NCBI GenBank assembly: GCA_023433405.1
Contig: JAEZCT010000084.1
Coordinates: 1-39,492, forward strand
Direction of reading: 5' to 3'
DNA length: 39,492 nucleotides
Origin: Bacillota bacterium
Lineage (GTDB): Bacteria; Bacillota; Clostridia; Oscillospirales; Ruminococcaceae
Part shown: positions 1 to 7,426 of the stretch, in pieces
Layout of the letters: each line of letters opens with the position of its first letter
Position numbering within the stretch: the stretch's first letter is position 1
Position numbers and translations under genes: made by a program
Notes under the pieces: model-generated
What the model was told of the DNA's origin: nothing
Seen by the model: the letters and a program-made list of their open reading frames with translations, nothing else
The model's database searches: none

Positions 1-360
1 CGTCGGCTCCCGCGCCGACAGGCGGCTTACTTTTCTTGTTCGAGAAAAGTAAGCAAAAGCGAAGCAGGGACACCCTGCACCCAGCTCAAAGCAAGGGCAA
101 ACGAAGCATGGCTTTTGTGACGAAGCACCTACGGCGCAAGCGCGTAAAGCTCAGTGGGGTAGCTGCGTTACGCGCTTGCGAAAAAGATAAAGAATTTTTT
201 CCAAAAATTCTTTATCTTTTTTACCCTTCGGCAAAATCCTGTTGCCCCCCGTATTTTGCCCTTGCTTTTCGCCCTGGTCTGTAGTTCCTCCTTTTTTCCC
301 AAACCAGCCACACAAGGCTATTTTGGTGCTAGGGCTACGGGGGGACTCCAATAAACCATA
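1..360. other. Non-coding block of inverted repeats
   Basis: No convincing gene is seen here. Three perfect inverted repeats are stacked: 12-bp arms at 25-36/43-54, 13-bp arms at 135-147/168-180, and 19-bp arms at 181-199/203-221. The short reading frames that cross the block are low-complexity and have no ribosome site. The leftmost hairpin (GCTTACTTTTCT and its complement) looks like a repetitive intergenic element, but its copy number cannot be judged from one occurrence. The block lies downstream of the minus-strand pair at 361-3140 and probably contains that operon's transcription end. Confidence 0.5.
181..221 (-). terminator. Intrinsic terminator hairpin downstream of the C11 peptidase operon
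   Basis: A perfect 19-bp inverted repeat (181-199 and 203-221) has a 3-base loop. A/T tracts at both ends give a U-run in either direction, so it could act bidirectionally. It is the strongest candidate end for the minus-strand transcript carrying 361-1029. Confidence 0.6.
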
Positions 361-1029
361 CTACAGTGTCAGAACTGGCACACTAACCATCAACACAAAC
401 GCATAAATAAGCGCTGCAACCGAGATGCCGGTAATACCAATCTTTGTGACGCGGGATTCGAAGGTATTGACTACCCCCAGTAAAAACAATACAACCGCAT
501 AAATGACGGTGGTAAGCCCCAGCTTATCACCCAGGCTGTTATCGCTAGAGCCATCGGCCACGAGAGCCTCACCCTCGGCATATTTCGCGTCCGCGTCGGT
601 ATAATAGCTTTCCACCAGACCTTCCATCGCAAAGGGTGAGACATATTCGGTCTGTGCGTCGGCCCAGTCAATGGCAGCCGACAGCTCTTCAGAAACATTG
701 TTTGCAAAAAGCTCATTCAGCTTCCAGGAAAGTCGCTCGGTCTCATTGGCATCCTGCTTCTCTTGTGCAAAGGTGAGGTCAATGCGCAGGCTGTTTATTT
801 CGTTATAAAGGGCAACATCGGCATTATATGCCTGTAAGCCCTCGGAATACATTGAGTTTGCCTCACCCAATGCGGCGGTGCCCTTGGTATACTTTGTAGC
901 CTGATTTCCGCCGTATAAGGAGGACTGCCACGAGGCCCATGCGGTTAATACTGCGGTGAGGCCCAAAAGGATAGCGACAATCAGTTCAAAACTCTTGTTA
1001 AATTTCTCGGTGTCTTTATTTTCAGACAT
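361..1029 (-). CDS. Small integral membrane protein (DUF4337-like), unknown function
   Basis: The protein is 222 residues. The start at 1029 is chosen because AAGGAG lies 9 bases upstream; an in-frame ATG 45 bases earlier has no such site. One hydrophobic segment lies near residues 14-35. A polar, probably extracytoplasmic or coiled region follows, rich in Ala, Glu, Asn and Tyr. Two C-terminal membrane segments sit near residues 165-190 and 198-220. The layout resembles DUF4337-type proteins, but I cannot confirm the family from motifs. It begins 74 bases after the stop of the clostripain-like gene on the same strand, with no terminator seen between them, so the two are probably co-transcribed. 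A role alongside the secreted peptidase is inference only. Confidence 0.6.
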   Translation of the reverse strand: MSENKDTEKFNKSFELIVAILLGLTAVLTAWASWQSSLYGGNQATKYTKGTAALGEANSMYSEGLQAYNADVALYNEINSLRIDLTFAQEKQDANETERLSWKLNELFANNVSEELSAAIDWADAQTEYVSPFAMEGLVESYYTDADAKYAEGEALVADGSSDNSLGDKLGLTTVIYAVVLFLLGVVNTFESRVTKIGITGISVAALIYAFVLMVSVPVLTL

Positions 1030-1103
1030 TGTTGTTTCTCCTTGTTTTATACTTTTACATTTTTTATTCATCAAAACCCGCCGTCATATGCCCTCGCAAT
1101 GCG

Positions 1104-3140
1104 TCAGGATTCGATTTGCAGCTCAATAAAATCGGTATACCAAACGTTTTGCTGGGTATCCACGACGGTAAAGCCATACAGGTACTCGCCGTCGTCCGCC
1201 TCATATGCCTCCAGAACCAGTTCGCCATCCACCACAAACTCATCCCCTTCATACCACAGCCAATCCTCCATGCTTTCATCAAGCTCTGCATCCTCTGTGG
1301 CAAACAGCTCGGAATAGTAGTACAGGGTAATCCGGTCGCCGTCCTTAATAGGCAGCATGTTTTTTGCGGGCATGTTATAGGTATCGCTGGTGGTAGGCAC
1401 GGCCCCCAAAATTTTACCATCAGGGTATTGGTCGTTGTACAGGGCAATCAGGTCTACATCCACGCCGTTAAGCAGGGCGGGAATGGAGTAACGCTTCCCC
1501 CGGCTGGAGGAGTCTATTTCGTAAAGACATGCCCAATAGCCGTTTAATGCGGTCCAATAGCCGTCAAACTCCGTCAGCACAGTGCCGTCGTCGGCAATAT
1601 CCACGCCGCTGTTTTCTCCAAGCTGGATGTAATACGCGGCGCCCGTTGCCACATCCTCTTCCTTTTGCCACACGGTAAAGTAGATTTCATAGATGTCGAC
1701 AAGCTCCTCAGAGGTGAGCACAATCTGATAATTGCCGTCCTCCGTCTGCTCGGGAACGGTATTGGCAATTTCGATGGGTGCGATAACCTCGCCGGTCAGA
1801 ATGCTGCCGAATTCTACGATAAAATTAGTATAGCGCGGCAGCACCCCAATGCCCTTATAGGTTTCAATGTAATCGGGGGCGGAATCTTTTGCGGCAAACG
1901 GGAAATAAACAGACAAGCCACCCACGTTCTCCTGATTATCCGAATGCACGCTGTACAGTACAAACTTATCCAGCGCGTCAAGCAGGCTTTCGCTTTCGTC
2001 CGGGGCAAGCGGCCCCAGCTGCTTTGCCAGGTGGGCGATATCAATCATATCCGTATCGCCGCCATGTGCGCCCATATCGCCGAAGGAGCGTGTTTTTCCC
2101 CGCGCCTTTGCTATTGTGCTGTAGCCTCCCGAAGAAAGCTCACCCGCATTTATTTCGGCAAACCGGTCAAACGCGTCGGCTATACTGCCGGCCTGATTTA
2201 AGTCCATCACCGAAAGGGTGGTGGATTCATCGGGCAGGTTTAGGGCATAAAACTCATAAAAATAATCGGCAATGATGCTGCCCAGCCGGTCGCCGCCCAT
2301 TGTGGGGTCCTCACCCAGGTCATGCAAAAAGGTGTAATCCCACCCGTAGCCCGGCTCGAGGTCCTCTGAGGCAACCATATAATTTGCGTAGCCGCTTAAT
2401 ACACACGCTGTTTCGAGGTTTGCCATCAGGCAGGCGTCAAAGCCAATCAGCTCCAGCGGCTGGCTTGCCGCCGCAGAGCTTGCCACCGCAACCTCCAGCT
2501 CGCTTAATGATAGCGCGTCATAATCATGCAGCTCATCAACACCATAGCCCAAAACGGAACCGCCACCATGGTTCCAAAAGAACAGGGAGTACTGCTGGGC
2601 AGGGAAGATTTCGTAGCCAAAATTGATAAACCCGGCAATCAGCCCCTCATCCACAATGCTGATATCGCCAAAATCGGCTAGTTCCACGAAATCGCCGTTC
2701 TCAATCAAATACAGCCCGCAGTCGGAGGTGATACGGTCGTTTTGCCATTCGTTGGTTCCGCCGGTTAGCAGCAGGACATTTACGTTTTGCTCATTAAACT
2801 CCGAGGCAAGCATTTCCGCCATATCCTCGGTGGCCATACCGCCTTCACTTTCAAGATCCGACCCGTTTACCACAATCATTACGGTAACGGGGGCGGCTTC
2901 TTGTACCTCAAGCTCCGCATAGTAATTCAAGTCAAGAGCTTCAATGGTTTCGGGGGCATCCTTTTCATACAGCCAGCCGCCGGAATAGGAGGAATCCCCG
3001 CCGCTTTCCCGCGGCTCATACGGCTCTTCATCCAGCAGACCGCAGCCGGTAAATGGGACAGTGAGAAGTAGTGTCATAGCAAGCAGAAGGCACCAGAGTT
3101 TATTTACAGTCGGCCGGCGTAACGCCCTTATGAGTTGCAT
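1104..3140 (-). CDS. Clostripain-like (family C11) cysteine peptidase, lipoprotein
   Basis: The protein is 678 residues. The start at 3140 follows AAGGGG at normal spacing; the longer frame back to 3230 is unlikely. The N-terminus is a lipoprotein signal: basic residues, a hydrophobic stretch, then lipobox PFTGC with Cys33 as the lipidated residue. The C11/clostripain catalytic core is clear: His191 in FFWNHGGGS and Cys237 in LIGFDACLMANLETA. Family members are secreted proteases, often calcium-dependent and self-activated by cleavage. The C-terminal ~280 residues are rich in beta-strand-like sequence and acidic residues and have no catalytic motif I recognise. The product should be anchored on the outer face of the membrane. 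It is the first gene of a pair with the membrane protein at 361-1029. Confidence 0.88.
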   Translation of the reverse strand: MQLIRALRRPTVNKLWCLLLAMTLLLTVPFTGCGLLDEEPYEPRESGGDSSYSGGWLYEKDAPETIEALDLNYYAELEVQEAAPVTVMIVVNGSDLESEGGMATEDMAEMLASEFNEQNVNVLLLTGGTNEWQNDRITSDCGLYLIENGDFVELADFGDISIVDEGLIAGFINFGYEIFPAQQYSLFFWNHGGGSVLGYGVDELHDYDALSLSELEVAVASSAAASQPLELIGFDACLMANLETACVLSGYANYMVASEDLEPGYGWDYTFLHDLGEDPTMGGDRLGSIIADYFYEFYALNLPDESTTLSVMDLNQAGSIADAFDRFAEINAGELSSGGYSTIAKARGKTRSFGDMGAHGGDTDMIDIAHLAKQLGPLAPDESESLLDALDKFVLYSVHSDNQENVGGLSVYFPFAAKDSAPDYIETYKGIGVLPRYTNFIVEFGSILTGEVIAPIEIANTVPEQTEDGNYQIVLTSEELVDIYEIYFTVWQKEEDVATGAAYYIQLGENSGVDIADDGTVLTEFDGYWTALNGYWACLYEIDSSSRGKRYSIPALLNGVDVDLIALYNDQYPDGKILGAVPTTSDTYNMPAKNMLPIKDGDRITLYYYSELFATEDAELDESMEDWLWYEGDEFVVDGELVLEAYEADDGEYLYGFTVVDTQQNVWYTDFIELQIES

Positions 3141-3327
3141 GCTTGATCCCCTTTTAATTATTTGGAGCAAATTTTGCTTTACAACGCTAAATGCAAAAAG
3201 ATCCAATCTTAAATAAACGAGTGGCAGCAATGCTCTGCCGCTTTTCGCTGCGCGGACTTCCGCGAGAGCCTTTTATTAAAACAGGATTAGTTGTGAGATT
3301 GGGTTGGGGCTTGCAAGTACGATATAC

Positions 3328-3355
3328 AGTATAGCAAAACGACTTTAAGCGTCAA
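3328..3355 (-). promoter_or_regulatory. Sigma-A-type promoter for the C11 peptidase gene
   Basis: Read on the minus strand, TTGACG (3350-3355) and TATACT (3328-3333) are separated by 16 bases. Transcription would begin near 3320, leaving a leader of about 180 bases before the start at 3140. Confidence 0.55.
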
Positions 3356-3409
3356 TATCCGCCGGGGGAACATGCTGTAAAATGCATAAAAAACGGGTGA
3401 AATGCAATA

Positions 3410-3435
3410 AAAAAGACCGAAATATCGGTCTTTTT
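3410..3435. terminator. Short bidirectional hairpin
   Basis: Perfect 11-bp arms AAAAAGACCGA (3410-3420) and TCGGTCTTTTT (3425-3435) flank a 4-base loop. A/T runs on both flanks give it terminator form in either direction. It lies between the two divergent promoters and may insulate them. Confidence 0.5.
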
Positions 3436-3515
3436 AGGTATTTCGAAAAAGCAAAATGCGAAGGAAGTGAAAGAATGATAAACATGCTTAATCATCATAA
3501 AAGATAAAGGGTCAG

Positions 3516-3544
3516 TTGTTTTAAAAATAGAGATATGATATGAT
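3516..3544 (+). promoter_or_regulatory. Putative promoter for the O-acylation module
   Basis: TTGTTT (3516-3521) and TATGAT (3539-3544) are 17 bases apart. They lie about 150 bases upstream of the MBOAT gene in AT-rich DNA, so a chance match is possible. Confidence 0.4.
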
Positions 3545-3693
3545 AGCTCAATGGAACAGATGGCGAAATTTGTTGTTTTTTGCGAGTATATTTTCGCTGC
3601 CAGTTTTAAATCCTTATCATGCAACTTATTAACTGGATAACTGGAAATACTGCAAAGATTCTTTGTGGTTAAATATAAAATTAGGAGAAAAAT

Positions 3694-5148
3694 ATGCTGT
3701 TTAATTCGTTCGCTTTTGCAATTTTCCTGCCGGTTGTATTTGCGGTGTATTGGGTTCTTCCGCATCGTTTTCGCTGGGTTGTTATGTTTATTGCAAGCTA
3801 TTATTTTTACATGAGTTGGAACGTCAAATATGTGGTGCTTATTTTGTTTACAACGGTAATATCCTATCTGTGCGCCATTTTTATCACCAAAGCAAAAAGT
3901 AAAAGAATAAAGAAAGTGCTGCTTGCTTCCACTCTGACAGCGAGTTTAGGCGTTCTATTTTTCTTTAAGTATTTCAATTTTTTCAGTGAGAGTATTACGG
4001 AAGCGTTTCGTCTTATTTCATTGCCTATCCATCCCGTAACCTTATCGCTCATGCTCCCGGTGGGAATATCTTTTTATACCTTTCAGACACTAAGTTATGT
4101 GATCGATGTGTATAGGGGGAGCTCAAAGCCGGAGAAGCATTTCGGAATTTATGCGACATTCATCGCGTTCTTTCCGCAGTTGGTAGCAGGACCTATTGAG
4201 AGAACCAATAATCTGTTGCCGCAAATAAAGGAAGTACATAAATTTAACTATACAAAAGCAACTTACGGTTTAAAGCTGATGGCATGGGGCTTTTTCAAAA
4301 AAATTGTAATTGCCGACACACTGGCAGTTTATGTGGATCAAATCTACAATCATGCCAGTCAATTCAGCGGTTTTTCGCTTTTGGCTGCGACCGTTTTTTT
4401 TGCGTTCCAAATCTATTGTGACTTTTCCGGTTATTCGGATATTGCTATTGGTGCTGCAAAGCTGTTTGATATTGACCTTATGACGAATTTTAAAAGCCCG
4501 TACTTATCCTCCTCAATTAAAGAGTTTTGGAGTCGCTGGCATATTTCGCTCTCCAGCTGGTTTCGGGATTATGTTTACATTCCTCTGGGCGGGAATCGAG
4601 TCGGCCGTGTAAGGCATAGGTTAAATTTGCTGATTACATTTTTGATCAGCGGATTATGGCACGGCGCAAGCTGGACATTCGTCATCTGGGGAGGCTTGCA
4701 CGGTATTGGACAGATTGCAGAAAATATTGCGGGAAGTATGGTCAAAGCCAAAAAGAAGCAAACCCTTAAGGGGTTTAGTTTGCTTCGTGTCTTAAAGATA
4801 TGCGCGGTATTTGTTTTTTGCTGTTTCGCGTGGATTTTTTTCCGGTCAAACACATTAACCGACGCAACCTATATCATCGGACACATGTTTGATGGAATCG
4901 CGAAGCCTATAGATTATCTTTTTGTTGGATTTAAGGACATGGGTTTTAGTAAAGCTGCTTTGATGAAAGCTATTTTAATTGTAGCAGTACTATTAGTATA
5001 TGACTTTTTGGCTTTAAGAAGGAATATTCTGTTTGAAACTAAAAAGCTGCCCACAGCGGCAAGATGGGCTATTTATTGGGTTTTAATCGTGGCAATACTC
5101 CTGCTAATGCCTGGACAAACTTCTGAGTTTATCTATTTTGATTTTTAG
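3694..5148 (+). CDS. MBOAT-family membrane O-acyltransferase (AlgI/DltB type)
   Basis: The protein is 484 residues with about ten or more hydrophobic segments. Family motifs are intact: PVGISFYTFQTLSYVIDVYRG (near 122-142), AGPIER (165-170), FWSRWHISLSSWFRDY (279-293, conserved His283) and SGLWHGASW (319-327, catalytic-type His323). These proteins move acyl groups across the membrane onto cell-surface polymers: AlgI acetylates alginate, PatA acetylates peptidoglycan, DltB handles D-Ala. The AlgI branch with an SGNH-like partner fits best. The ribosome site is TTAGGAG before ATG. The next gene follows at once, so the two form an operon. The coding sequence is notably AT-rich compared with most neighbours, suggesting acquisition. 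The acceptor polymer cannot be read from sequence. Confidence 0.9.
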   Translation: MLFNSFAFAIFLPVVFAVYWVLPHRFRWVVMFIASYYFYMSWNVKYVVLILFTTVISYLCAIFITKAKSKRIKKVLLASTLTASLGVLFFFKYFNFFSESITEAFRLISLPIHPVTLSLMLPVGISFYTFQTLSYVIDVYRGSSKPEKHFGIYATFIAFFPQLVAGPIERTNNLLPQIKEVHKFNYTKATYGLKLMAWGFFKKIVIADTLAVYVDQIYNHASQFSGFSLLAATVFFAFQIYCDFSGYSDIAIGAAKLFDIDLMTNFKSPYLSSSIKEFWSRWHISLSSWFRDYVYIPLGGNRVGRVRHRLNLLITFLISGLWHGASWTFVIWGGLHGIGQIAENIAGSMVKAKKKQTLKGFSLLRVLKICAVFVFCCFAWIFFRSNTLTDATYIIGHMFDGIAKPIDYLFVGFKDMGFSKAALMKAILIVAVLLVYDFLALRRNILFETKKLPTAARWAIYWVLIVAILLLMPGQTSEFIYFDF

Positions 5149-5158
5149 GAGAAAACGT

Positions 5159-6100
5159 ATGCAAAGACTTGTAAAAAAATTGCTTGTCGGTATTGCGGTA
5201 CCCGGTGCTGCTCTTTTAATTTTGGTTTTAATCCTAAATAGCTTTTATGTTAAAACTGATTATTATAAAAACTTAAATGGGGTACGCAAATTTCATAACC
5301 TGCCGGAGCATATTACGGTAGCTAATTTCGGCAATTCACACAGCTCCAACGGGTTCGACTGGTCAGTATATTCCGATAAAGATTGTGCTAACATGGCTTT
5401 GGCCAGTCAAACTTTGGTATATGATGAAGCAATATTTGATTACTATTATGATAAATTTGACAGGGATAGTACGATTATAGTAGTTGTTTCTTTTAGAACG
5501 TTATACGAACAGGAAGAAATACATTCCGACAAAGTAAAACGATATTATCAGTTTTTAGACAGCAAACATATCATGGATTGGAATGTTAAAAACTCTGTTC
5601 TATATAGCCAAATACCTATATTGGGCAATTTCACCAATGCTGTTTTAGAGTTTTTAGACCTGCGGGGTAATGCAACTAAAGATAATCCCGATTATAAAAA
5701 TATGACAGAAAAAAACAGACAAGACATTGGCGCGAAAAGGGCGGAATTATTCATAAAAGATATTGGTTCTTTGCAGTTGGGAATACAATATGATGCCTTA
5801 GTCAAAATCATTGATAAATGTAAGCAAAAGCAGATGCAGTTGGTGCTTGTGACTATGCCTACCACACCTTACTTCTATGAGAATTTCACGGATGAATTTT
5901 ATAATAAGTTTTACAGCGACATAGAGGATATCTGCGAGCTGTATGATAGGACTGTTTATTTGGATTACACAAAAGACGAGCGATTCGTGACTAATCTGGA
6001 TATTTTTAGGGATCAAGATCACATGAATGCAAGCGGCGCCGAACTGTTCACATTAACTTTTATTGAAGACTTGAAAAAGCAAGGGATATCAATCGGTTAA
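5159..6100 (+). CDS. SGNH-like partner of the MBOAT acyltransferase (AlgJ/DltD-like)
   Basis: The protein is 313 residues. The start at 5159 is set by AGGAG at 5147-5151, which overlaps the preceding gene's stop. An N-terminal membrane anchor spans roughly residues 8-28, and the rest is predicted extracytoplasmic. SGNH-type catalytic elements are visible: the Ser block FGNSHS (Ser60) and a C-terminal Asp-x-x-His (Asp285, His288, in FRDQDHMN). In AlgJ/AlgX, PatB and DltD systems this partner makes the final transfer of the acyl group delivered by the MBOAT protein. The same division of labour is inferred here from adjacency and motifs. Composition is AT-rich like its partner's. Overall similarity to DltD is weak and no dltA or dltC is present, so D-alanylation of teichoic acid is less likely than O-acetylation. 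Confidence 0.75.
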   Translation: MQRLVKKLLVGIAVPGAALLILVLILNSFYVKTDYYKNLNGVRKFHNLPEHITVANFGNSHSSNGFDWSVYSDKDCANMALASQTLVYDEAIFDYYYDKFDRDSTIIVVVSFRTLYEQEEIHSDKVKRYYQFLDSKHIMDWNVKNSVLYSQIPILGNFTNAVLEFLDLRGNATKDNPDYKNMTEKNRQDIGAKRAELFIKDIGSLQLGIQYDALVKIIDKCKQKQMQLVLVTMPTTPYFYENFTDEFYNKFYSDIEDICELYDRTVYLDYTKDERFVTNLDIFRDQDHMNASGAELFTLTFIEDLKKQGISIG

Positions 6101-6181
6101 TCAGTGTAAGTTTTATGGGGCAACGCTTTTCACTGCTGTGCGGTTTATTGGTTTTGCTTGATTATAAGCAGATTTAGTATG

Positions 6182-6230
6182 ATAAACGCAGCCTCCTGTT
6201 GCAGAGACTACAACAGGAGGCTGCGTTTAT
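6182..6230. terminator. Bidirectional intrinsic terminator between convergent genes
   Basis: Perfect 20-bp arms (6182-6201 and 6211-6230) flank a 9-base loop. The hairpin sits between the plus-strand acylation operon and the minus-strand transglutaminase gene, and its right arm contains the stop codon of the latter. Confidence 0.8.
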
Positions 6231-7141
6231 TGCGGCAATACAAAATCCGGCAGCTCGGTAAGGGGGGGATTCACGCGGCGGTATGCCGCCCGTTCCTCCT
6301 CCAGCAGCCGCTCAATTTTTCTGCGGTCGGGCTTTTTGGCGGAAATAATGCGCTCGGGTGAGGTGCTTGCGTAGGTGAGGGGACATTCGGGCAGCGACAG
6401 CGCGTATTCATCGGGTTTTTCAAGCATTCCGCCCCACCGGTGATCGCGGCCCATAATTTCGTCGCTTTTTAGAAAAAACCGGTACCGGAGCAGCCCGTCC
6501 GAGCGAATGATGTTATCCTCCAGCTGGGGGTCGGCGTGGTACCAGACCCCGTCAAGCTTTACCATCGCCCACGCGTGGGGTACAAGCTCACCCTCAACCG
6601 AATAGGTAAGCCCGGGCACATACCGCGCCTCGTAGCCCATACGGCTGCAAAGGGTTACAAACGCGCTGGCGTAGTCCTCGCAGGAGCCGATGCCAAAGAG
6701 CAGCGGGCTTAAGCTGCGCACCTCAAACACAGTGGGGATATCGTTTGGATTGCCCCGGTACCGCCAGATATCGGTACCCACCGGGTCGTCAAAAAACGCG
6801 GTTTCTATAATAAGATGACGGTATACCGCCAAAATCTTCTCATAGCCCGTCATGCTGTCCGTAACCAGCCGGCTTAGGGTGTCGTCAAGCAGTGAGGCGA
6901 TGTAAGCGTTTTGTATCGGTCCCTCATCCTCATTTTCATTTTCCGCCTGCAGTATAGGCTCCGTTGTCTCGGGCAAGTCGGAGGATGCCGTCTCCACGGC
7001 AGCGCTGCTTGCCGCAGGGGAGACGGAGGAGATTTCCGGCATAGGAACGTCGCTGATTGTTTGCAGTGGCTTGCCTGCGCTTTGAACACAGCCGGTCAGC
7101 AATGTCAGCACGCACAGCAATAATAGGGTAAGATGTTTCAT
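6227..7141 (-). CDS. Transglutaminase-like lipoprotein
   Basis: The protein is 304 residues. It has a lipoprotein signal with lipobox LLTGC (Cys18), then a low-complexity Ser/Ala/Glu/Pro linker to about residue 75. A transglutaminase-like (papain-fold) domain follows at roughly 80-215. The triad is visible: Cys154 in GIGSCEDYA, His189 in VPHAWAMV and Asp204 in YHADPQ. Bacterial members act as extracytoplasmic peptidases or cross-linking enzymes on wall or surface proteins; the substrate here is unknown. The C-terminal ~90 residues are basic and unassigned. GAAAGGA lies about 12 bases before the start. One copy of the 106-bp palindromic repeat lies only 30 bases upstream of the start codon, so it may carry or displace this gene's promoter. 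Confidence 0.8.
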   Translation of the reverse strand: MKHLTLLLLCVLTLLTGCVQSAGKPLQTISDVPMPEISSVSPAASSAAVETASSDLPETTEPILQAENENEDEGPIQNAYIASLLDDTLSRLVTDSMTGYEKILAVYRHLIIETAFFDDPVGTDIWRYRGNPNDIPTVFEVRSLSPLLFGIGSCEDYASAFVTLCSRMGYEARYVPGLTYSVEGELVPHAWAMVKLDGVWYHADPQLEDNIIRSDGLLRYRFFLKSDEIMGRDHRWGGMLEKPDEYALSLPECPLTYASTSPERIISAKKPDRRKIERLLEEERAAYRRVNPPLTELPDFVLPQ

Positions 7142-7170
7142 AGGCGTGGCAGTCCTTTCGTCCGTATGAG

Positions 7171-7276
7171 TAATACTAATCTCCTCAAAAAGAGTCGATA
7201 AAAATCCGCGTGAAAACCCATAAATTAAAGCTTTTCACTTGATTTTTATACTCTTTTAATTCGGATATTAGTATAA
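7171..7276 (-). repeat. 106-bp palindromic intergenic element, copy 1
   Basis: First of six near-identical elements. On the minus strand it runs from TTATACTAATATCC to GGAGATTAGTATTA and folds into a long stem. It sits between the transglutaminase start and the terminator of the alpha-2-macroglobulin-like gene. Confidence 0.85.
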
Positions 7277-7360
7277 AATGTGTGAAAAGCAAGCAAATAA
7301 TGCCGCATGCGTAACCGCGCGGCGGCAAGCTGATTTCCTTTAAAAAGGGCTTTAAAAAAA

Positions 7361-7396
7361 GCGGGGAGACAACCCAGAAAAGGGAGGTCTCCCCGC
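7361..7396 (-). terminator. Intrinsic terminator of the alpha-2-macroglobulin-like gene
   Basis: GC-rich 10-bp arms GCGGGGAGAC (7361-7370) and GTCTCCCCGC (7387-7396) are followed, on the minus strand, by seven T residues. It lies 30 bases after the stop codon, in classic form. Confidence 0.85.
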
Positions 7397-7426
7397 AAAA
7401 CTAACCGTAGCGTGAAAGTGGCGTAC

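Larger units (their letters stand above)
3141..3693. other. Divergent intergenic region
   Basis: The region separates the minus-strand peptidase gene from the plus-strand acylation genes. It holds a promoter for each direction and the hairpin at 3410-3435. A 137-codon minus-strand frame (3352-3765) crosses it, but that frame has no recognisable domain, runs over the promoters and overlaps the acyltransferase start, so I do not call it. Base composition becomes clearly AT-richer from about 3360 onward. Confidence 0.5.

Noticed and set aside
3352..3765. Minus-strand 137-codon frame between the peptidase and MBOAT genes
   Set aside because: It has no recognisable domain, overlaps the MBOAT start and covers both divergent promoters.
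5159..6100. True DltD in a D-alanylation operon
   Set aside because: No dltA or dltC is present and the partner MBOAT resembles the AlgI branch more than DltB; only the general SGNH role is supported.
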